A stretch of DNA of 64,000 nt from CAVTAV01 sp963732795 (GTDB lineage Bacteria > Pseudomonadota > Alphaproteobacteria > CAVTAV01). The notes beneath the pieces are model-generated. The model saw nothing but the letters and a program-made list of their open reading frames with translations. It did no database searches and was not told where the DNA came from. Below, one piece after another: positions 16,832 to 25,422 of the stretch. Numbering within the stretch: the stretch's first letter is position 1; each line of letters begins with the position of its first letter. The stretch lies in the NCBI GenBank assembly GCA_963732795.1, contig CAVTAV010000001.1:248001-312000 (forward strand). The letters run 5' to 3'. Made by a program: the position numbers and the translations under genes.

Positions 16832-17341
16832 CTAGAGCAGGGCGTAATAGCGGATGCGGTTACCGTCGGGCAACCGCTCGCCGATCCCGACAAAGACATA
16901 ACGCGCCAGCCAGTCGTGCTTTCCCGTGGGAACCTCGAAGATCGGCGTCGTACGGAAGTAATATTCCGAGAAATCGACCAGCGGCCCGCCCTCGGCGATC
17001 GCCTTGTATCGCGTCATGGTGTCCGGGTTACGGCCCCAGATATAGCCGCGGTTGTGGAGCAGGATGACCGTACCGTCGTCCTCTTGCAGCATATATCGGG
17101 CGTCGAGGCTGAGGACCCCGTCGGGCCGGAAGAGCGCATTGTCGCCCCCCGAGTTCGGAACCGCTATGCCCTTGATGTTCGGCCCCTCGAAGGTGCCGGT
17201 GCCGAGATAGGTGCCGCCCCGGCCGGCGCCCGCGGGCGTGTTTTCGATCATAAGAGTCTTGGCGAATTGGAGCTTAACCTCGAAAGCGAACTCGAATTTG
17301 GGCTCCGAGATCGAAGATGTGCCGTCGAATACCGCCGTCAT
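16832..17341 (-). CDS. DUF3237 family protein
   Basis: 169 intact residues, ATG preceded by GGGAGGGAA. The beta-rich sequence with GDNALFRPDGVLSLDARYMLQ, VILLHNRGYIWG and DFSEYYFRTTPIFEV matches the DUF3237 family of small beta-barrel proteins, whose enzymatic role is not established. There is no signal peptide or membrane segment. It probably shares a transcript with the downstream ICMT-like gene. Confidence 0.75.
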   Translation of the reverse strand: MTAVFDGTSSISEPKFEFAFEVKLQFAKTLMIENTPAGAGRGGTYLGTGTFEGPNIKGIAVPNSGGDNALFRPDGVLSLDARYMLQEDDGTVILLHNRGYIWGRNPDTMTRYKAIAEGGPLVDFSEYYFRTTPIFEVPTGKHDWLARYVFVGIGERLPDGNRIRYYALL

Positions 17342-17492
17342 CGGGCTGTTCCCTCCCAGTTTGTTGAATCCCCGGGCCTATCGCCCGCCCCGCCGGACCC
17401 TAGCACAGGACCCCGGTTGTCAAAATCCTTAACAATACCGAAACCATTAAATGCTCTTATAAGCCTCTTTGGGGACGAGCGTTTCCGAGTTT

Positions 17493-19596
17493 ATGACCCA
17501 CGGACGAGTATTAATCGTTGACGAGCCGGGCGACGGCCGGAATCAGCTTGCGCGGGGTTTGACGCGCAAGGGGTTCGAGGTCGTTTGCGCCGACGACGCC
17601 GATGAAGGCCTGACGATCCTCTCCGGGCGCGAGATCGATCTCGCGCTGGTCAGCGTCGATGCCCAGGGGATGGGCGCGTTCGACCTGTTGAGCAAAGTGC
17701 GGGCCGTGCCGCTCCTCCACGATCTGCCCGTGCTCATCATTCTCGATCCGACCGACCGCCGCGCCATTCTGCAGTCCTTCAAGGAAGGCGCCCAGGACTT
17801 CGTCACGCGGCCGGTCGATATCGCGATCGTGCTGGCGCGCGTCACCCAGCAGATCGAGCGCCGCCAGACCCTGCTCGACCTGCATCACAGCCAAGATCGC
17901 CTCGCGCTGGCCGCTGCCGGCTCGAACGACGGCATCTGGGACTACGACCTGGTCGCCGGCACGCTCTACGTCTCGGACCGCTGGCTCGAAATCCTCGGGC
18001 TCTCCGGCCAGCCCAACGACCAGGATCCGAAGATCTGGTTCGATCGTGTTCACGACGACGATACATCCGACCTGCAAACCCGCCTCCGCGCGCTGATGAT
18101 CGGCGCCGAGCCCGAGCTCGTCGCGGACTTCCGGATGCGCCATAATGACGGCGGTTTCCGCTGGCTCAGGGCGCGCGGCGTGGCCCGGCGCAATGACGAC
18201 GGGGACGCCATCCGCGTCGCCGGATCGCTGGCCGACATTACCCGCGAGCGCATGACCGACGCGCTGACCCGCCTGCCGAACCGCTCGGCGACGGTCGAGC
18301 TGTTCGAACGCGTGCTGAACCGCGCCGCCCGGTCCAAGGCCACCCATCTGGTGGCGACCCTCACCATCGACCAGCTTCGCCAGGTCCAGGAAGGCCTTGG
18401 CCAGGCGAAAGCCCAGGAGCTGAGCCGCCTCACGGCCGACCGGCTGGTGCGCGCAGTGCGCCCGACCGATATCGTCGGCAGCTTCGGCGGCACCGAGTTC
18501 TATGTGATGCTGACCAACGTCACCAGCATCGCGGACGGCTTGCGCGGCATGCAGCGCATCACCGACGCCATTTCGGAGCCGGTGCGGCTCGGCGACATCG
18601 CGATCGTGCCGACGGTCTCGGCCGGCGTCGTGCTGACCGCCGCCCACACGCCGGGCGCCGAGCAGGTCCTGCAGCAATGCCACGCGGCGCTGAGCCAGGC
18701 CGGTACCGGCGCAGGCGACCACATCCGCATCTACAACGCCACGATGGAAGTCCAGGCGCGCGACAGCCTGGCCCGCGAGGCCGATATCCGGGAAGCGGTC
18801 CGCAACCACGCTTTCCTGTTCCATTATCAGCCGATCGTGGATTCGGTGAACGGCGGCATCGTCGGCTTCGAGAGCCTGATCCGCTGGCAGAAGGCGGACG
18901 GAACCCTGGTTTCGCCGATGGTCTTCGTCGATTATCTCGAGCGTTCGGGGCTCATTCAGCCGGTGACGCTCGAGCTCCTGCGCGGCGCGCTCGATTTCTC
19001 GAAGCTGCTGCACGAGAAGCTGAAGGACCGCAATCCTGTGGCCCTGTCGGTCAATATCAGCCCGGTCCAGCTCAGGAGCCCGACGCTTGTCTCGGATATC
19101 GGGGCCTGCCTGCAGGACGCCGAACGTGCCGCCCGAGCGGCTCAAGGTCGAGATCACCGAAAACGCGATGATCGCCGATTTCGATACGATCAAGGGTCGG
19201 CTCGATGCCTTGTCGAATCTGGGGCTGCGCCTGTCGATCGACGATTTCGGGACGGGGTATTCCTCGCTCGCCTATCTGGCGCAGCTTCCTTTCGACGAGT
19301 TGAAGATCGACCGCTCTTTCGTCTCGAACATCCACAGCGATCCGCATAAGAAGAAGCTGTTCGAGGTGATCATGACCTTGGCCGACCGCCTGGGCCTCTC
19401 GACGGTGGTCGAAGGCGTCGAATCCCGCGACGAGCTTAGGGAAGTGCTGCGCCTGAACGGCCGGTACGTCCAGGGTTACTACTATTCCAAGCCGCTATCG
19501 GCGGCCGATATCCTCGCCCAGCTGGACAGCGATCCCGGCTGGCTGTCCCAGCCGGCCCTGCCTGCTGGCGACAATACCATCCGTCTCGCCCGTTAA
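17493..19596 (+). CDS. REC-PAS-degenerate GGDEF-EAL protein (c-di-GMP signalling), one frameshift
   Basis: About 700 residues after correction; a TTG at 17469 could add eight residues. The receiver-like domain (about 1-120) starts MTHGRVLIVDEP, but its lysine position reads TRPVD. A PAS domain follows (about 135-250, with NDGIWDYD and RDITRERM-like linker). The GGDEF site reads GGTEF, so cyclase activity is unlikely. The EAL domain has YQPIV, FESLIRW, VEITENAM, DDFGTGYSSLAYL, LKIDRSFV and EGVES, so phosphodiesterase activity is likely. A frame break near 19127 separates LQDAER from PERLKVEITE. The likely role is c-di-GMP breakdown under sensory control. Confidence 0.85.
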
Positions 19597-19698
19597 CGGC
19601 CGCCGGTTCCCCGTCGACCGCGCCCCGTGGTTGACTTGCGGCCGGCTAGGGGTTTTTCTGGCCGGCAACGACCTTGGAGCCGTAATGGCCGATAAGAC

Positions 19699-20064
19699 AT
19701 GAAAAGGGGGGCGGCGGGCCTGCGCAAGCGCTTCGCAAGGGCTTGCAGCGTGATCCGCTGGGCGGCGGCGCTGATTACCGTCGTGGTCGGGGCCTGTTCC
19801 GACTCTCGCACCGACCGGCTCGTTGCGCTTTGCGTTGAGGACGACCGGCGCACCCACGCCGAATGCGAGTGCCAGGCGAGGGTCATGCGCTCCACCTTGA
19901 GCGACGACGATCTCGACATGCTCCTGCGCATGGGCAGTGTAAAGACCGCCGAGGAGCGCATGGCGATCATGCGCGAGGCCGGCCGCAACGAGCAGCAATT
20001 CCTCGCCTGGGGCAAGGCGTTCCAGGCCGCGGTCGACAAGGCCAACAAGGAATGCACGCTGTAG
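19699..20064 (+). CDS. Small putative lipoprotein, unknown function
   Basis: 121 intact residues. A basic N-terminus (KRGAAGLRKRFARA) precedes a hydrophobic segment IRWAAALITVVVGAC that ends in a lipobox-like VGAC. After it comes a charged helical domain with cysteines (CVEDDR, ECECQ, KECTL). I do not recognise the family. A periplasmic lipoprotein is the likely fate. It stands 74 bases upstream of msrA on the same strand, so cotranscription is possible. Confidence 0.5.
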   Translation: MKRGAAGLRKRFARACSVIRWAAALITVVVGACSDSRTDRLVALCVEDDRRTHAECECQARVMRSTLSDDDLDMLLRMGSVKTAEERMAIMREAGRNEQQFLAWGKAFQAAVDKANKECTL

Positions 20065-20137
20065 GCTTCGGATCTCGACAACCGGGCCGTCCTGTCCCAT
20101 ATCTCTGAGGCAATCACACTTCAGGAGGGTGTCGGAC

Positions 20138-20608
20138 ATGGCAACGGCAACATTCGCAGCGGGATGTTTCTGGGGCGTCGAGGCGACGTTCGGTCAGATC
20201 GAGGGCGTGACCCGCACCGAGGTCGGGTATACCGGCGGCTCGACGGAAAACCCGAGCTATAAGGACGTATGTACCGACCGCACCGGCCATGCCGAGGCCG
20301 TGCAGGTCGAATACGATCCCGACAAAGTCTCCTACGACCGGCTCCTGGACGTGTTCTGGGCCAATCACGATCCCACCACCCTGAACCGCCAGGGCCCGGA
20401 TGTCGGCTCGCAATATCGCTCGGCGATCTTCTTCCATTCGCCAGACCAGGAGGCGGAGGCCAAGGCGTCGAAGGAAGCGCTCGACAAATCCGGCCGGTTT
20501 CGCCGCCCGATCGTCACCCAGATCGTGCCGGCCGTCACCTTCTATCCGGCCGAGGAATATCACCAGAAATACCTCGAGAAGCGCGGCCTCGCGACCTGCC
20601 ATATCTGA
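20138..20608 (+). CDS. msrA: Peptide methionine sulfoxide reductase A
   Basis: 156 intact residues. I chose the ATG at 20138 because AGGAGG lies nine bases upstream; a GTG at 20129 abuts that site. The active site is GCFWG with its catalytic cysteine, followed by VEATFGQIEGV and VGYTGGSTENPSY. GHAEAVQVEYDP, FWANHDPTTLNRQGPDVGSQYRSAIF and the C-terminal AEEYHQKYL complete the family pattern. It reduces methionine S-sulfoxide in proteins with thioredoxin as reductant. No msrB is visible nearby. Confidence 0.95.
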   Translation: MATATFAAGCFWGVEATFGQIEGVTRTEVGYTGGSTENPSYKDVCTDRTGHAEAVQVEYDPDKVSYDRLLDVFWANHDPTTLNRQGPDVGSQYRSAIFFHSPDQEAEAKASKEALDKSGRFRRPIVTQIVPAVTFYPAEEYHQKYLEKRGLATCHI

Positions 20609-20760
20609 GCGGTGCACGGCATAAGCTGCCTTCAAATCGCAACAAATCCGTAACCCCCCACCACATCGCTCGGGCAGAAAGGGCGCCATTGGCGTGGTCT
20701 CGCGCCGACGGCGACTGTCTGGTCCGCGGTTGGGTGGCCCGAGGAGGAATCATTTCGGAA

Positions 20761-20938
20761 GTGTCGCACGCGCTCACCTTGGTGCTCGTCGGGCCTTACA
20801 TGATCTGCGGACTCGCCGGCCGGCGGGTCTAAGCGGCCGATCGCCTGGATCTGGTTCGGAGGGTTGCAGAAACTCACCGGTTTGGAGCTTGGGATGGGCG
20901 GCACCGTGTTCGTTCGCCGCTCGCTCGTGGCCTGGTAG
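20761..20938 (+). CDS. Possible 58-residue membrane protein, uncertain (one frameshift)
   Basis: GAGGAGGAAT lies ten bases before a GTG at 20761. Reading from it gives VSHALTLVLVGPYMICGLAG, a hydrophobic helix. Removing one G from CGGCGGGTC near 20830 continues RRSKRPIAWIWFGGLQKLTG to a stop at 20936. The composition looks coding, but I recognise no family. The rest of the 20609-21194 gap shows no gene I can support. Confidence 0.25.
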
Positions 20939-21194
20939 GGCAAGATGACGCTCCTGCCCCATCTCTGGCGCTTCCTGAGCCTCAAGGGCGCGGTGGTGCC
21001 GAGCCGCTCAAGCCTGCCGGCTTCACCCTGCGCCGCGATCTCGCCAAAGCCTGCCGCGATCGCCTCGCCGAGCACCTCGCGCACCCGTCCCTCTGACGGT
21101 CGCTACCCCCTTGGGCCGCGCCCGAAGGGATGCTAGCCTTTCCGAAATCCGCGTCGCGGCGCGCAAGACAAGACAGGGGGAGCACCGCATCGCC

Positions 21195-21686
21195 ATGTTT
21201 TCCGGGCGAGGAAAGTTGTTGCGAATCGGGCTGCTTTTCGCGGCTCTTGTAGCGCTTGGGATCTTCCAGTGGGTGACCGACCAAAAGAAGCAGGCAATGC
21301 CGCTGGCCGGCAAGATCCGCGTTCTGGTCGTGCCCCATTCGAGCGAGACCACGTCCTGCAAGGATTGGACGGTCGACGTCTATCTCGAAAACAACACGAA
21401 CGAGCGGCTCGAATTATACGGCTATACCGTCCATACCTCCGTCGGCGGCGACGAGGAGCAGACCGTCTCCATGGGCAAGATGACGACCAAGGCGGACACG
21501 CCGATCCGGCGGCTCGGCAAGGCGAAGAGCACTCGGATCTGGCACGCCGACGACGGGTGCCAACGCTGGGCCGACCGCGGTAACTGGCGCACCGAGCCGA
21601 CCGACGTCCGCTACCGGGTCGTCGCCTACACCTCCAACGGGATCTATTCGGCCGTTGCCGGGACCAAGGTCTCGATTCAGCAGTAA
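21195..21686 (+). CDS. Membrane-anchored periplasmic protein, unknown function
   Basis: 163 intact residues from the ATG at 21195 behind GGGGGAGC. An N-terminal helix (LLRIGLLFAALVALGIFQWV) anchors the protein and the rest would be periplasmic. The body is beta-rich, with VDVYLENNTNERLELYGYTVHTSVG and VRYRVVAYTSNGIYS, and it holds two cysteines (SCKDW, DGCQRW) that could form a disulfide. I do not recognise a family. It is a single gene between msrA and a c-di-GMP-type gene. Confidence 0.55.
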   Translation: MFSGRGKLLRIGLLFAALVALGIFQWVTDQKKQAMPLAGKIRVLVVPHSSETTSCKDWTVDVYLENNTNERLELYGYTVHTSVGGDEEQTVSMGKMTTKADTPIRRLGKAKSTRIWHADDGCQRWADRGNWRTEPTDVRYRVVAYTSNGIYSAVAGTKVSIQQ

Positions 21687-21806
21687 AGCCGCCGGCGCCC
21701 CTTACTCGTTAAGATTCTATTGAAATTAAACGTGTCAGACTAAGCGGGTTACATAATTCCGTGACGTGTGCGCGGGGTACCGTCGCGCTTCGCCTGGGAC
21801 AACCGG

Positions 21807-23264
21807 ATGGCCAAAAAGCGCACCAGACAACGTGTGCTGGAGTTTATCGAAAGCCTGCCTCTGTGGTCGCAACCGAGCGAATCCAAGGAGCGGGAAGCTC
21901 TGAGGGACGAGCGGCAGCGGCTGTCGGACGTCAAGTCGCGCCTGCTCGACATCCTCAGCAACGAGGCGTTGATCAGCACCGGCCGGGTCCAGATCATCGG
22001 CCTCGAAACCCTCAAGGAGAAGCTCGGCGATAAGTGGGAAGGCCACCGGGACTTCGTCCATAGCTCGCTTCGGGCGATTCTCCGTCGGCGTCTCAGCCCC
22101 AGTGACGTCTTCTTCCAGCACGAGGGCGACGACTATGTCATCGTCTTCGCGAGCCTGGGTCTCGCGGCGGCGCGGCTGGTCTGCGCCGGGGTCATCCAGG
22201 AGCTCAACACCATGCTGCTCGGCTCCGAGGAATCCGGCTCCATCGTCGTGCGCACCGCGGTCGGCGTGGTAGACGGGCAGCTTCTGCTCGAGGAGAGCTC
22301 GCTCAACGAGGTGCTCGAAGGACTTCCGAATGTCGATGCCGAGGACATGGATATCGAATGGTCCGAGACGATGGAGGGCAGCGGCGTCCAGCCGCCTTCC
22401 ACCGGATCGAAAGACGACAAAGCCGCGGCGATCAATTGGGAGCCCTTGGTCTATTCCGGCGGGCTCAGGCGCCAAGTGTATCAGCCCTGGACGCCGATCG
22501 ACGAAGATGCCCTCGACGAAGGCGTGGTGCCGGAGGAATTCAGCCTGATCTATCGGCCGATGTGGAGCCCGGCCCAGGAGATCATCTCGACTTTCTCGAC
22601 CAATTTTGTCGGCGTGGACGAGCATGGGCAGTTGCGCAATGCCTATTCCTTCGTACGGGGGCCGAAGCTGACCCGGTCGATGGACGTCCATGTCCTCAAG
22701 CGCGCGACGACCACGGCGACGTCGCTGTTCGAACTGCGCCAGCGTTTTGTCCTGGCGATCCCGCACCACTACGAGACGGTGACCAATTGGACCCGGCTCT
22801 ATGAATATGTCGAATGGTGCAAGAACGTCCCGAAAGACATGTGCAACTGCATCATTTTGAGTTGCGACGATTTTCCTTCGGGTGTTCCGGTCTCAAAGCT
22901 GCAGATGATCGGCCACGCGCTACGCCCCTATTGCCGAGGGCTGGCAGCTAATATTTCCTGGACGACCCGCGATCTCGCGCCTTATGCCGACTCCGGCTTC
23001 ACGACCGTCGGCCTGTTCGTGCCGCCGGACACGCCTTTCGCTGCCGCCCAGGCGAGAATAGAGGAATTCGCCGCCGGCGGGCGGCGTCGTGGCCTTCAGA
23101 CCGCGGTCCTGAACGTTCATAACCTGGCCATCGCCGAAGTCACCCGCGACGCGGGCGTCGACTTCGTCATGGGCCGGCTGATCGGCGACTATCAGGAAAA
23201 ACCCAGCCACATGATCCGGCTGCCTTGGTCCGAGATTCAGCATCGCGCCCGCGAGGCGAGCTAA
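21807..23264 (+). CDS. Degenerate GGDEF/EAL-like regulatory protein
   Basis: 485 intact residues from ATG 21807. Residues about 40-160 have the fold pattern of a nucleotide cyclase domain (VQIIGLETLKEKLGD, then FFQHEGDDYVIVFAS), but the GGDEF position reads EGDDY. A poorly ordered linker (about 180-235) leads to a C-terminal domain beginning FSLIYRPMWSPAQEIIS and ending DAGVDFVMGRLIGDY. That resembles an EAL barrel without the metal-binding motifs. If so, it is a catalytically dead binding or scaffold protein. The family assignment is inference from pattern and should be treated as tentative. Confidence 0.5.
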   Translation: MAKKRTRQRVLEFIESLPLWSQPSESKEREALRDERQRLSDVKSRLLDILSNEALISTGRVQIIGLETLKEKLGDKWEGHRDFVHSSLRAILRRRLSPSDVFFQHEGDDYVIVFASLGLAAARLVCAGVIQELNTMLLGSEESGSIVVRTAVGVVDGQLLLEESSLNEVLEGLPNVDAEDMDIEWSETMEGSGVQPPSTGSKDDKAAAINWEPLVYSGGLRRQVYQPWTPIDEDALDEGVVPEEFSLIYRPMWSPAQEIISTFSTNFVGVDEHGQLRNAYSFVRGPKLTRSMDVHVLKRATTTATSLFELRQRFVLAIPHHYETVTNWTRLYEYVEWCKNVPKDMCNCIILSCDDFPSGVPVSKLQMIGHALRPYCRGLAANISWTTRDLAPYADSGFTTVGLFVPPDTPFAAAQARIEEFAAGGRRRGLQTAVLNVHNLAIAEVTRDAGVDFVMGRLIGDYQEKPSHMIRLPWSEIQHRAREAS

Positions 23265-23572
23265 CCGAGCGTTTTCGCCGATTGCTGGGCGCATTGGGGC
23301 GTACCGCACTATGCGGACGCGCTACGCTTGCCCACTCGGGCTTGCTTGTGGATAAAGTTCCGGACTCTTCCTAGTTTCAGATAGATATATGGTTAATCAA
23401 TCAATTGATTGACCTGGGGTCAGTCAACTATCGCTTTTTGTTCCCGGTTTGGATTCAACTGTCGGCCAGGCAGGGGATGGGGCGCATAAACGAAGCCCCC
23501 GCCCGACACCTCCCATGAGGGGAGGGCAGGGCGAGGGCTGTGTTCGTGCCGCTGCGATGCGGCAAGTTGCTT
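23265..23572. other. Convergent gap with a 16-base palindrome and a GC-rich hairpin
   Basis: No gene is visible between the regulator and fhs, which converge here. TCAATCAATTGATTGA at 23394-23409 is a perfect palindrome, unusual between two 3' ends. At 23495-23538 a GC-rich imperfect hairpin with loop ATGA resembles the dispersed intergenic elements elsewhere in the window. Confidence 0.5.
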
Positions 23573-25270
23573 CTAGAACAGGCCGAAGATGTCCCCGTTG
23601 GCGTCCACGCCGATATTGTTGGCGGCGGGAACGCGGGGCAGACCCGGCATGGTCATGATCTCGCCGCAGACCACCACCAGGAACTCCGCGCCGGCCGAAA
23701 GCCGGACCTCGCGGATCGGCAGCACATGGTTGGTCGGCGCGCCCTTCAAGGTCGGGTCGCTCGAGAAGCTGTATTGGGTCTTGGCGATACAGACCGGATA
23801 TTTGCCGTAGCCGGCCGCCTGATAATCCTCGAACTGGTTGCGGACCTTCTTGTCGGCGATGATATCGTCGGCGCGATAGAGCTCCTGGGCGATCGTCTTG
23901 ACCTTGTCCCAGAGCTTCACGTCGTCGCCATAGATCGGCTTGAACTTGGCTTTGCCGCTGTCGGCGAGCTCGACGACCTTCTTGGCGAGCTTGGCCGTGC
24001 CCTTGCTGCCGTCGGCCCAATGGGTGCACTCGATCGCCTCGACGCCGAGCTCGGCGCAGGCCTTGCGGATCACGTCGAGCTCCGCGTCGGTATCGGTGAT
24101 GAAGCGGTTGATCGCGACCACCGCCGGCACGCCGAACTTGCTGACATTCTCGATGTGGCGGGCGAGGTTGGCGAAGCCCTTCTTGACGGCCGCAGTGCTC
24201 GGCGTGCCCAGGTCTTCCTTCTTGGTGACGCCGCCATGGGACTTGAGCGCCCGGACGGTGGCGACGATCACGACCGCCTGCGGCTTCAGCCCGGCCTTGC
24301 GGCACTTGATGTCGAAGAACTTCTCCGCGCCCAGATCCGCGCCGAAGCCGGCTTCCGTCACCACGTAGTCGGCGAGCTTCAACGCGGTCTTGGTCGCCAT
24401 GACCGAGTTGCAGCCATGGGCGATATTGGCGAACGGGCCGCCATGGATGAAGGCCGGGTTGTTCTCGAGCGTCTGCACGAGATTGGGCATCAGCGCGTCC
24501 TTGAGGAGCGCCGTCATCGCGCCTTGGGCATCGAGCTGCTTGGCCGTGATCGGTTTCTTGTCGCGGGTATAGCCGACGACGATATTGCCGAGCCGGGTCT
24601 GGAGGTCTTCCAGACTGGTCGCCAGACAGAAGATCGCCATGACCTCGGAGGCGACCGTGATGTCGAAGCCGTCCTCGCGCGGGAAGCCGTTGGCCGCGCC
24701 GCCCAGGGAATTGACGACGCTGCGGAGCGCCCGGTCGTTCATGTCGACGACGCGGCGCCAGGTGATGCGGCGGGAGTCCAAGCCGAGGGCATTGCCCCAA
24801 TAGATGTGATTGTCGATCAGGGCGGCCAGCAGGTTGTTCGCGGCGCCGATCGCATGGAAGTCGCCGGTGAAGTGGAGGTTGATGTCCTCCATCGGCACGA
24901 CCTGGGCGTAGCCGCCGCCGGCCGCGCCGCCCTTGACGCCGAAGCAGGGCCCAGGCTCGGCTCGCGCAGGCACATCATGCGCCTTCTTGCCGATCCGATT
25001 GAGCGCGTCGCCGAGGCCGACCGTGGTCGTGGTCTTGCCTTCGCCGGCGGGCGTCGGGTTGATCGCCGTCACCAGGATCAGCTTGCCGTCCCGCTTCCTC
25101 AGCTTGCTGATATAGTCGAGTGAGATTTTCGCCTTGGTCGGCCCGTAGCGGAACAGGGCCTTGGGCGGAATTCCGAGCTTTGCTGCGATTTCGTCGATGG
25201 GCTTGGTCTTGGCGGCGCGGGCGATCTCGATGTCGCTGCCTTGCGCCTTCGATTTCTTCTTAGTGGCCAC
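23573..25270 (-). CDS. fhs: Formate-tetrahydrofolate ligase
   Basis: 565 residues from a GTG at 25270 with GAGAGGTT upstream. The P-loop is TPAGEGKTTTT (73-83), and GPCFGVKGGAAGGGYAQVVPMEDINLHFTGD and NIAHGCNSV are family hallmarks. It makes 10-formyl-THF from formate, THF and ATP in one-carbon metabolism. Residues about 97-106 read HDVPARAEPG where relatives have MMCLREPSLG. Deleting a C near 24980 and adding a C near 24949 restores the normal text, so this is a +1/-1 error pair that leaves the overall frame open. It is monocistronic. Confidence 0.95.
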   Translation of the reverse strand: MATKKKSKAQGSDIEIARAAKTKPIDEIAAKLGIPPKALFRYGPTKAKISLDYISKLRKRDGKLILVTAINPTPAGEGKTTTTVGLGDALNRIGKKAHDVPARAEPGPCFGVKGGAAGGGYAQVVPMEDINLHFTGDFHAIGAANNLLAALIDNHIYWGNALGLDSRRITWRRVVDMNDRALRSVVNSLGGAANGFPREDGFDITVASEVMAIFCLATSLEDLQTRLGNIVVGYTRDKKPITAKQLDAQGAMTALLKDALMPNLVQTLENNPAFIHGGPFANIAHGCNSVMATKTALKLADYVVTEAGFGADLGAEKFFDIKCRKAGLKPQAVVIVATVRALKSHGGVTKKEDLGTPSTAAVKKGFANLARHIENVSKFGVPAVVAINRFITDTDAELDVIRKACAELGVEAIECTHWADGSKGTAKLAKKVVELADSGKAKFKPIYGDDVKLWDKVKTIAQELYRADDIIADKKVRNQFEDYQAAGYGKYPVCIAKTQYSFSSDPTLKGAPTNHVLPIREVRLSAGAEFLVVVCGEIMTMPGLPRVPAANNIGVDANGDIFGLF

Positions 25271-25422
25271 GTTAACCTCTCAATTTGTGGAAATTCCGCT
25301 GGAGACCCTCGCGGCGTGCGCCGCTTTAGGGGCGGCACTTTATCGCCTGACCGCGCTATCGTCGAATCCTATATGGACGAATTGCGCGCCGGCGAGGATA
25401 TCGTCGAGAGGATGCCTAAATT

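Noticed and set aside
17511..19193. A 560-codon open frame on the minus strand
   Set aside because: It is antisense to the REC-PAS-GGDEF-EAL gene. Its translation is rich in D, H, R and Q with no recognisable domain, as expected from the opposite strand of a GC-rich gene.
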